This document shows, in pieces, positions 34,189-40,546 of a stretch of DNA of 64,000 nt. Positions within the stretch are counted from its first letter, which is position 1, and each line of letters begins with the position of its first letter. Source of the DNA: Planctomycetota bacterium (GTDB taxonomy: Bacteria > Planctomycetota > PUPC01 > DSUN01); contig DAOOIT010000024.1 of the NCBI GenBank assembly GCA_035384565.1, positions 1 to 64,000 on the forward strand, written 5' to 3'. The position numbers and the translations under genes were made by a program. Below the pieces are notes generated by a model, which worked only from the letters and a program-made list of their open reading frames with translations, was not told the DNA's origin and ran no database searches.

Positions 34189-34584
34189 ATGGATTTCGTC
34201 GTGGATGAGTCCACCGGCACGGCCGTGGCTGAGTTCCTCCGCGGCCTCGGGCACGACGTCCTCAACATCGTTGAGTCCCTGCCTCAGGCGGATGACCCGG
34301 ACATACTGAAGCTGGCTGCGGCAGAGAAGCGGATCGTCGTGACGAACGACAAGGATTTCGGGGAACTGGTGTTTCGCAGCGGGAGGCCTCACCGTGGCGT
34401 GATCCTGCTCCGCCTGCGCGACGAGAGCGCCGAGAACCGAGTGCGGGTGGTTGCATCCGTGCTCGAACGTTGGGCCAACCGCCTCAGCGATTCCTTCACC
34501 GTCGCCACGGAGGGAAAGGTGCGCATCCGCCCCATGCGTGGTCGGGGATTCAGCAGGGCATCGCCAAGGCGGCGTATCCCCTGA
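34189..34584 (+). CDS. DUF5615 PIN-like toxin
   Basis: 131 aa of the DUF5615 family, predicted to have a PIN nuclease fold. Acidic positions fit a PIN site: VVDEST at the start, VVTNDKDFGEL in the middle (TNDKDF is the family signature), and HRGVILLRLRDES. The C-terminal 20 residues are basic and run longer than most members. It has no SD of its own and probably depends on translation of the DUF433 gene 10 nt upstream. Likely an RNA-cleaving toxin held in check by the DUF433 protein; this is inferred from the family. Confidence 0.85.
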   Translation: MDFVVDESTGTAVAEFLRGLGHDVLNIVESLPQADDPDILKLAAAEKRIVVTNDKDFGELVFRSGRPHRGVILLRLRDESAENRVRVVASVLERWANRLSDSFTVATEGKVRIRPMRGRGFSRASPRRRIP

Positions 34585-34589
34585 AGCCA

Positions 34590-34672
34590 TCCGCGCTGAT
34601 CGAGCGCGTCTTCGCCCTCGACACCCGCGCGAGATTCCCCAGCCCCATTCCCAAGCCGTTGAAGTCGCTCAT
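34590..34672 (-). pseudogene. Orphan 5' fragment of a GH172 gene
   Basis: 83 bases match 33738-33820, the beginning of the intact GH172 gene, at 74 of 83 positions in the same orientation. The fragment keeps an SD (AAGGAGAGGGC) and an ATG at 34672, and reads MSDFNGLGMGLGNLARVSRA before homology stops beside the DUF5615 stop. It is a broken duplicate or remnant of a second copy. Confidence 0.75.
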
Positions 34673-34689
34673 GCCCTCTCCTTGCAGTG

Positions 34690-35847
34690 CTACTCTTCGG
34701 GGCGCTCGGGCGCCCCGCGCTCTTCAGTGGGTTCGACGTCCGCAGGCGGGCCCCCTTCGGCAACTTGGGTCGTCGGACCCGATTGCCTAACCCGTTCAGC
34801 GATGGGCCGCATCTGGGCAACGATGGCCTGGATGGCCTGCTCCTTCTCAATGCCCAGTGGGACCGTCAGTGGGACACACAAGAGCTCGCCGCCCGGCTCA
34901 CGTGTGAGGATGCGAATGGCTCCAGACCCCTCGAGGTCGGCGAGCTTCGCTCGGATGCCATGCAGTGTTTCGGGTCGCCATTCCGTGCCATGTATGCCCA
35001 GCCACAGCGGGCTCTCTTCCTGCGATGCCCACATGCTGAAGTCCAGCCTCAGACTCACGCCGACATCGCCGAATCTGAGGTAGGCAACGTAACACTCGCC
35101 GAACACGCTTGACGCCTTCAGACGCTTGGCGTCGGCAAACCCCTCCTCAATTGCTCGGCGTGAAGCATCGAAGACGAGTTGGGTGAGCTGTATAACCAGG
35201 CGGGGGATCCCGGGTGAGAGATCCTCGGAGCGCAGAGGCAGGAAGGCGTCGGTGTCCATGCGTTCGCACAGGCCGTGAAGCTGCCTGACATCGGCCGCGG
35301 CGTCGCCTTCATTGGCGCTCACGAGGTCATCATTGACGCGCGCCAGGAGCGCCCGCCAGCTCACAAGCGCCAGCACGGTGCCGTTGGACACCCGGGCCGC
35401 GGTGACACCAAGTGGCGCGGCGCTCTCCGTGAGGACCAGTTGTGCTGCTGCGCAGCGTCTGATGAGTTCCGGCCAGAGCGTTGGCTGCCTGCGTTCCGGA
35501 GCCACGAAAAGGAGAAGTCCGGGCTTGCCTGCCGTCAGCCGCTTGATGTAGACCACCGGCTGCTTTTCCGTCAGGCCCGCCCAGAACTTGGCCTCAATGA
35601 AGACGCGCTCCTCTCCTGCGTCATCGAAGCCCACCAAATCCGGGACTGTTTGGTCCTCTCCCCAGGCCTGTGAGCGGTACCTCACTTCGTCGGGCAGGCC
35701 TGGACAACACCCTTGCAGGAGCCGCTCCAACGCTCGGCGGGCAGTCGCAGACTTCTGGAGAATAAAGGCCAGCGACTGCGTGGCGACGTTCTCTGGATGC
35801 GCCGCGAAGCTCCCAACCAAGTGACCAAGCAACGTTCCGCCATCCAT
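34690..35847 (-). CDS. PD-(D/E)XK nuclease family protein
   Basis: 385 aa from the ATG at 35847. The N-terminal region has a PD-(D/E)XK core: VPDLVGFDDAGEERVFIEAK, with Pro-Asp at 69-70 and Glu85-x-Lys87, followed by FWAGLTEKQPVVYIKRL. This N-terminal form (ENVATQSLAFILQKSATARRAL then IEAKFWAGLT-x-x-QP) occurs in a widespread but uncharacterised bacterial family often found in variable regions. The rest, about 280 residues, has no domain I recognise. It lies 37 bp after the Phd-like gene in the same transcript as the nucleotidyltransferase. Base composition is more A/T-rich than the neighbours. A DNA-targeting defence role is an inference. Confidence 0.75.
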   Translation of the reverse strand: MDGGTLLGHLVGSFAAHPENVATQSLAFILQKSATARRALERLLQGCCPGLPDEVRYRSQAWGEDQTVPDLVGFDDAGEERVFIEAKFWAGLTEKQPVVYIKRLTAGKPGLLLFVAPERRQPTLWPELIRRCAAAQLVLTESAAPLGVTAARVSNGTVLALVSWRALLARVNDDLVSANEGDAAADVRQLHGLCERMDTDAFLPLRSEDLSPGIPRLVIQLTQLVFDASRRAIEEGFADAKRLKASSVFGECYVAYLRFGDVGVSLRLDFSMWASQEESPLWLGIHGTEWRPETLHGIRAKLADLEGSGAIRILTREPGGELLCVPLTVPLGIEKEQAIQAIVAQMRPIAERVRQSGPTTQVAEGGPPADVEPTEERGAPERPEE

Positions 35848-35884
35848 TAGTCGCGCTCCTATGCAGGCGCCGTGAAGCCGCCGC

Positions 35885-36142
35885 TTAGCCGGGGCAGGTG
35901 AGGACGAGTTCCCCTCGGACCTCACCCAGGGTGTAGGTCTTGCCTGGGGCGGAGCGCTGGCGGAGGAATCCCATGAGTTCGCGCTTTTCGCGGACGAGGC
36001 GGACCTCTTCCTCGAAGTCGTCCACCTCGGCGACGACGAATTGCCTGCCGTCGCTGGTGGTCAGAACCACGTTCTCTTCGGCGGCCAGGTTGAGGACCTC
36101 ATCCAGGCCTCCTTGAAACTGGGGAAGATCGATCGCCTTCAC
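35885..36142 (-). CDS. Phd/YefM-like antitoxin
   Basis: 85 aa. The order of elements is that of Phd/YefM antitoxins: a short N-terminal DNA-binding part (MKAIDLPQFQGGLDEVLNLA, then NVVLTTSDGRQFVVAEVDDF), followed by a helical tail rich in charge (EEEVRLVREKRELMGFLRQR). The start codon overlaps the stop of the nucleotidyltransferase gene as ATGA. Such antitoxins usually pair with RelE, Doc or PIN toxins; here the neighbour is a nucleotidyltransferase, which is unusual. Confidence 0.7.
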   Translation of the reverse strand: MKAIDLPQFQGGLDEVLNLAAEENVVLTTSDGRQFVVAEVDDFEEEVRLVREKRELMGFLRQRSAPGKTYTLGEVRGELVLTCPG

Positions 36143-36480
36143 AGCACGATCCCCTCTTGGTCAATCTCCTGGTGGAGGGGCATGAGAGGATGGCGGTCCC
36201 AGTAGTCGCGGGCGAAGAAGATGAGGGAGATGACAACGCCCCGCTCAAGCTGCAGATCGTACACAGCGTCGCTGATCCGGTCCTCTTCGGCAGAGGTCAG
36301 TGGCGCGGGGGTGACCACTAGAAGGTCATAGTCCGAGTCGGGCGCAACGTCGCCGCGGGCGCGGCTGCCGAAGAGGACAACGGTGGCGTCGGGCACATGC
36401 TCCTGAATGATGCGCTTGCAGGCGAGGAGCATGGACCGGGCGCTCCGGGGCACGCTCGTCCTGGCATTGGCCTGCCGCAT
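36139..36480 (-). CDS. MNT-type minimal nucleotidyltransferase
   Basis: 113 aa from the ATG at 36480 (GGAG seven nt upstream). It has the polymerase-beta superfamily signature GSRARG (38-43) and the two catalytic aspartates in DSDYDLLV (50 and 52). The size fits the minimal nucleotidyltransferase (MNT) group, some of which AMPylate a HEPN toxin and so act as antitoxins. No HEPN gene is adjacent; the next genes are a Phd-like protein and a PD-(D/E)XK nuclease, joined by an ATGA overlap and a 37-bp gap. What it modifies is unknown. Confidence 0.85.
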   Translation of the reverse strand: MRQANARTSVPRSARSMLLACKRIIQEHVPDATVVLFGSRARGDVAPDSDYDLLVVTPAPLTSAEEDRISDAVYDLQLERGVVISLIFFARDYWDRHPLMPLHQEIDQEGIVL

Positions 36481-36510
36481 GGCTGGTCTCCGCACCGCGC
36501 CCCCGCGGCC

Positions 36511-36540
36511 ATTATAGGCTGCCAGGCGATGAGGTGTCAA
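36511..36540 (-). promoter_or_regulatory. Consensus promoter for the MNT-Phd-nuclease operon
   Basis: Minus-strand TTGACA (36540-36535), an 18-bp spacer and TATAAT (36516-36511). Both boxes are perfect. Confidence 0.75.
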
Positions 36541-36606
36541 CGGCTGCCTGCACTGACACTAGTTTGAGCGCTCGACGGGTTGCAGCCCTGCAAGGGCGTC
36601 ATATGA

Positions 36607-36768
36607 TAGCCCAGGGCGGAGCGAAGCGAAGCCCTGGGTCTGGGGTCGCAAAGGACCTAGCCCTGTAGGGGCGGCATAGGGCGCCGCAGGGCCTGCTAGC
36701 TCGCCCCTTCAGGGCTACCGGGTGGGGGCGGCATTTCCCAGGGCTCCGCTTCGCTCCGCCCTGGGCTA
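36607..36768. repeat. Nested inverted-repeat element, MITE/REP-like
   Basis: The outer arms of 32 bp (36607-36638 and 36737-36768) match as inverted repeats at 31 of 32 positions. Inner arms of 16 bp (36658-36673 and 36702-36717) match at 15 of 16. No open frame or transposase is inside, and I see no clear target duplication. The rest of 36481-36841 holds only the promoter above. Confidence 0.7.
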
Positions 36769-36841
36769 TCCTATCTCGCCCCGTTGGGGCTCAGGACAAG
36801 CGGAAGACCAGAACTGGGGGCGTGTCAGCTGCTTGCACAGG

Positions 36842-37993
36842 CTATCTGTCGCCGTCGTTTCTGCCCCTGCCGTGCGCCTGGCGCCAGGCGGGGAGGCGGT
36901 CGAGGACGGCGCGGGCCGCGGGCTCGTCGAAGGCGATCTCGCGCGCCTCGTCGGGCAGGTACAGGACGGTGCAGGGGTAGATGAAGAGGCGCTGGCCCGG
37001 ATGCCAGGGGGCAAGAATGTCTTCCATGAACTCACGGTAGCCGCGGTAGCGCCCGCCGGTGTTGATGTAGGCGTGGGGCGCAATGACGGCCCGGTCGCCG
37101 AATTCGCGCGACAGCGTGGCGATGGGGACACTTGACGAGATGTCGCAGTTGAGGCCGGTGAGCCGTTCGAGCTTCTTCAGCACGGGCAGGTGGGCCTCGC
37201 GGATGGTGCAGGAGTGGAGGAACAGCCCGCCAAAGGCCCGCGCGATGCGGTTGTTGTAGGGCACGACGAACTCCTCATAGGTCTCGGGCGAGACGTTGAC
37301 GAGGTTGTCGTCGGACATCTGGATGCCGGCCTCGGCGGGGAACCAGATGGGCGGCCACGAGCCGCGGCTGCACGCCGGGCCGGCCGCCTCAATCTGGGCG
37401 CGGAAGAACTCGATGGCGAAGTCGGTCACGAGGTCCATCAGGGCGTGCAGCCGCGCGGGATGGTCGTGGGGCATGAGAAAGAATGCCTCGCCGCCGACCA
37501 GTTGCTCCACGGTGGTGAAGGGACTCTGAAAGTCCATGATCTGGATGGCGAGCCGCTCGTCGGCGCAGTCCGCATAGGCCCGCGTCTGTTCCAGCACCTC
37601 GCCCAGCCTGCCGGCGGTCATCTTCGGTTTCCGCAGGGAGTCGATCTGGTCGGGGCTGGTGATGACGGGCTTGACCCAGCGGACGCCGGACGCCTCGATC
37701 TCCTGGCAGCCGAAGGCCGTGGCCAGGGCACAGGTGCCGGCGCCGGTGGCGAGTGCGGGTACGTAATCGTCGCCGCCGACGGGTCGCGCCCGGATGGCCT
37801 GCGTCGCGTGCCAGACTTGCTGCTGGAGGGCCGTGAGGCCCTCGGGCGACGGCTCCGGCGCAGAGCCGTCGGAACAGTGGAGAATGGCCGCGGGACGGCC
37901 GGGCGGCGGACCAGCGAAGAGCTGGCGGATGAACGCCTTGGTCGCGTCCACCGTGTCCCAGGGGTAGTCCTCGATTCGCAGGCGACGGGGCAT
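36842..37993 (-). CDS. URO-D superfamily protein (methyltransferase-like), 1 of 3
   Basis: 383 aa, no signal peptide. It belongs to the uroporphyrinogen decarboxylase superfamily, which also includes corrinoid-dependent methyltransferases. Visible features are VKPVITSPDQIDSL, the DFAIEFFRAQIEAAG helix region, WFPAEAGIQMSDDNLVNVSPETYEEFVVPY, GLFLHSCTIREAHLPVLKKL, and the C-terminal YINTGGRYRGYREFMEDIL. The His-x-Cys in LHSCT fits a zinc ligand pair of the methyltransferase branch better than heme synthesis. Planctomycetota carry many such paralogues, often near sulfatases and sugar oxidoreductases. Exact substrate unknown. Confidence 0.8.
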   Translation of the reverse strand: MPRRLRIEDYPWDTVDATKAFIRQLFAGPPPGRPAAILHCSDGSAPEPSPEGLTALQQQVWHATQAIRARPVGGDDYVPALATGAGTCALATAFGCQEIEASGVRWVKPVITSPDQIDSLRKPKMTAGRLGEVLEQTRAYADCADERLAIQIMDFQSPFTTVEQLVGGEAFFLMPHDHPARLHALMDLVTDFAIEFFRAQIEAAGPACSRGSWPPIWFPAEAGIQMSDDNLVNVSPETYEEFVVPYNNRIARAFGGLFLHSCTIREAHLPVLKKLERLTGLNCDISSSVPIATLSREFGDRAVIAPHAYINTGGRYRGYREFMEDILAPWHPGQRLFIYPCTVLYLPDEAREIAFDEPAARAVLDRLPAWRQAHGRGRNDGDR

Positions 37994-38028
37994 GGTGGCC
38001 TTTCCGTTGATTCCCTCGTGCGGGGAGG

Positions 38029-38057
38029 ATTGTAGGCGCGGGCGGCGGGTGGATCAA
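38029..38057 (-). promoter_or_regulatory. Sigma70-like promoter for the URO-D gene at 36842
   Basis: Minus-strand TTGATC (38057-38052), a 17-bp spacer and TACAAT (38034-38029). Confidence 0.5.
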
Positions 38058-38164
38058 GCCGTCCTTCTCGGTCCAGGTGCGGGCCGAAGGGCGCCGCACT
38101 CCCGACTCGGCGCGCCGTTCGATGCGGGTGTGGGGCTGGCCGCGTCATTCGGCTGAGGTGCTGC

Positions 38165-38335
38165 CCCGCTCCCATACTTGCTCAACCCCGTGTGGGGGGA
38201 GGTGAGCAAGTATGGGTGGATGGGCGAGGATTGGCGATTCTCGCGGCTCCGGCCATACATGCTCCTCTGCGCGATGAGCAAGTATGGGAGCGGGAATGTC
38301 TGGCGCACGTAAGATATTGCTGCGTATATGGTTAT
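38165..38335. repeat. Structured intergenic repeat, family A copy 2
   Basis: Left arm CCCATACTTGCTCA (38171-38184) pairs with 38203-38216. The same left arm, extended to 20 bp (38165-38184), is also perfectly complementary to 38275-38294, so two foldings compete. The middle carries the same conserved block with GCGAG/CTCGC hairpin as the copy at 22748, and the tail again has ACGTAAGRTATTGCTGC. The rest of the gene-free stretch 37994-38465 contains only the promoter at 38029. Confidence 0.7.
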
Positions 38336-38465
38336 ATGGACACTGGCTGGCTCAGGAGCTTCAGCCGTCGCTGTCGGTCGCGCTTGCCGGACGCTGAGGA
38401 GCCATGTCCTGTTCCCATGCGGCGACGCCTCGGAGCACTCGTGTGCTCCGGGGCGGCGTGGCGTG

Positions 38466-39386
38466 TTACTTGCTGGCGGTGATCGTGGCGTGGGCGGCGT
38501 TGACGGCCAGCCACCACTTGCCCGTCGCCTTTCCCCCGCTCTTGGAGGAGTTGTAGACGTGCGTCTGGATGGCGCCGCCGGTGATCACGTAGGTCCTGGC
38601 GTTGCTCACCTCGTAGGGCTTGCCGTCCAGGGTGAGGCTGTTCTGGTTGCCGTTGCCCTTGGGGGTGAAGCGGATCCAGGCGGCGGGGCCGCTGAAATCG
38701 AGCGAGCCGCCCGAGGCGTGCAGGTGGTCGCGGGTGAGCGTCGAGCCGTCGGGCCGCCGGAGCTCGAACTCGAAGTCGTTGTTATTCTTCGGGTTGAGGT
38801 TGACGGCGCCGCTGAGCGGCTCGCCCTCGGGCTCGTCAGGGCCGGTGGGGCCGGCAGGGCCGGCGAGGCTGGCGCCGGGCGAGCGGTAGCGCCCCCACTG
38901 GAGGTCCAGCGTCAGGGCGGCCTGCCGCAGGTCGTCTGGCGGCAGGTGCAGCCCGTCGTGCCTCTCGACGATGCCGCCCGTCTTGAGGATCACGGCCGTC
39001 GAGCGGTCGGTGGAGAGCAGGGCCGTGACGTAGAAGTGGGGGCTGTCAATCTGGGCGGGGGTGGGCTGGTGATACAGCAGGCTCAGGGTACGCCCTGGAA
39101 CGGGCTCGTCATCCAGGGGGTTGCGGAACACGCGCGGGTCGCCCACGAAGGGCGAGAGAGGGGTGACGAGGTCATCGCTCTCGGCGGGATAGTTGAAGAA
39201 CTTGCGGAAGTAGAGCTCGAGGCCCACCGCCACCTGCCGCAGATTGCCCTGCGCCACCACGGTGCGTGCCGAGTGACGCGCCCCACGGCCCAGGCACAGG
39301 CCGATCGCCAGCAGCACCGACACGATGACGAAGGTGCTCAGCAGTTCGGTGAGGGTGAAGGCCCTTCGACGGTTTCTCCTGTTGAT
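38466..39386 (-). CDS. Type II pseudopilin with unclear 5' end
   Basis: About 306 aa counted from the codon ATC at 39386. The prepilin cleavage/methylation motif is plain: RRRAFTLTELLS followed by a hydrophobic helix (TFVIVSVLLAIGLCL). The rest is the globular domain of a planctomycete-type pseudopilin of the general secretion or competence machinery. Residue -1 is Ala rather than Gly. The start is a problem: no ATG, GTG or TTG lies in frame close to the motif. An ATG with a perfect SD (AAAGGAGG, ten nt) at 39391 is out of frame by one base and stops after 17 codons. A one-base indel in the leader, or an unusual start, is implied. A TTG at 39524 is the nearest in-frame conventional start. Confidence 0.7.
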   Translation of the reverse strand: MNRRNRRRAFTLTELLSTFVIVSVLLAIGLCLGRGARHSARTVVAQGNLRQVAVGLELYFRKFFNYPAESDDLVTPLSPFVGDPRVFRNPLDDEPVPGRTLSLLYHQPTPAQIDSPHFYVTALLSTDRSTAVILKTGGIVERHDGLHLPPDDLRQAALTLDLQWGRYRSPGASLAGPAGPTGPDEPEGEPLSGAVNLNPKNNNDFEFELRRPDGSTLTRDHLHASGGSLDFSGPAAWIRFTPKGNGNQNSLTLDGKPYEVSNARTYVITGGAIQTHVYNSSKSGGKATGKWWLAVNAAHATITASK

Positions 39387-39645
39387 TGCATTCTTGGCCC
39401 GCCTCCTTTCGGCTCTTACAAGGTTGGCTGAGGCCGCCAGGTGTCGGCTGGCCGGCTTCGGCCCGGCGTTGCAATGGTTCTCGCCGGAGCAACTCCCATG
39501 CCATCGCCCCCACGGGCTTTGCAACTGCTTATCGGCTCAGGAGATAGGCCCGAGGAATGGAAGCCGGCCCCGTGCATTTGAGGATCGCCCGCACTTGCAC
39601 CGTACGGGGCAGGGCCGCCCCGGAAGGCACCCCCGCCAGGGTCGC
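39387..39645. other. Gene-free stretch between divergent genes
   Basis: This stretch upstream of the pseudopilin holds its SD and leader, and no other gene or clear repeat that I can support. Confidence 0.4.
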
Positions 39646-39674
39646 TTGCCCTCGAGCGGGTCCCGGTGTATGAT
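39646..39674 (+). promoter_or_regulatory. Sigma70-like promoter for the SMP-30 gene
   Basis: TTGCCC (39646-39651), a 17-bp spacer and TATGAT (39669-39674). It favours the TTG at 39704 as the start, which has GAGGAG six nt upstream. Confidence 0.6.
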
Positions 39675-39703
39675 GCCGTTTGTCGGCGTCTGAGGAGCAT
39701 CGT

Positions 39704-40534
39704 TTGAAGCTCGATTTCGCCCAGATAGTGCGCGACATCCCCGGCGCCGAAGGCCCGTGCCTCGACGCCGCGGGGCGTCTCTTCATGGTCTGCCCCAGCC
39801 GCGGGCAGATTCTCCACGTGCTCGACGACGGCTCGGCCCGCGAGCACGCCAACACGGGCGGCGTCCCGGCCGGGCTCTTCCCCGATCGCGACGGGGGCCT
39901 GTGGGTGGCCGACATGAAGCTCGGCATCCTGCGTTGCGCGCCCGACGGACGGCTGGAACACATCGTGGCCGAGTTCGAGGGCGCGCCCATCCGCGGCTGC
40001 AACGACCTGTGCCTCGACCGCCGCGGCACCCTCCACTTCACCGCTCCGGGCGGCTCGGGCCCCGACAAGCCCGTGGGCGAGGTCTTCCGCCGCACCTCCG
40101 GCGGCGCCGTCGCCCGCATCGGCCAGGGCTATGCGTTCCCCAACGGCATCGCGGTCCGCGCCGACGCCTCCGAGCTGATCGTCGCCGAAACCTTCACCAA
40201 GGCCCTCTGGGCGTTCGAGCTGGCTGCCGACGGCGCGGTGGGCCCCCGGCGCCGTTTCGCCACGCTGCCCGGCAAGCACTTCGGCGGGCCGGACGGCATG
40301 GACTTCGATGCCGAGGGCAATCTGCTGGCGACGAACTGGGGGGCGGGCACCCTTGACGTCTTCGCCCGCAATGGCGTGCTCGTCGAGCGGATCGAATGCC
40401 CCTTCGACAAGCCGTCGAACGTCCACTTCGGCGGCGCCGACGGCTGCGACCTCTACGTCACCGAGCATACCACCAACGGCCTCTGGCGCACCCGCTGGCG
40501 TCACCCCGGCCAGCCGGCCATCGGGCCACGGTAG
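39704..40534 (+). CDS. SMP-30/gluconolactonase-type lactonase
   Basis: 276 aa from the TTG at 39704 with GAGGAG upstream. It is a six-bladed propeller of the SMP-30/gluconolactonase/LRE type: EGPCLDAAGRLFMV at the metal-binding Glu, GVPAGLFPDRDGGLWVAD, CNDLCLDRRGTLHFT (Asn-Asp ligands), AFPNGIAVRADASELIVAET and GPDGMDFDAEGNLLATNWGAG (the Asp ligand). These match the calcium-dependent lactonases that open sugar lactones. Cytoplasmic, no signal. The next gene, a membrane GT39 protein, follows by 12 bp. Confidence 0.9.
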   Translation: MKLDFAQIVRDIPGAEGPCLDAAGRLFMVCPSRGQILHVLDDGSAREHANTGGVPAGLFPDRDGGLWVADMKLGILRCAPDGRLEHIVAEFEGAPIRGCNDLCLDRRGTLHFTAPGGSGPDKPVGEVFRRTSGGAVARIGQGYAFPNGIAVRADASELIVAETFTKALWAFELAADGAVGPRRRFATLPGKHFGGPDGMDFDAEGNLLATNWGAGTLDVFARNGVLVERIECPFDKPSNVHFGGADGCDLYVTEHTTNGLWRTRWRHPGQPAIGPR

Positions 40535-40546
40535 CAGGAACCAACG

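Noticed and set aside
34389..34850. Minus-strand open frame over the DUF5615 gene end
   Set aside because: It spans the GH172 fragment in the wrong frame and overlaps two better supported genes.
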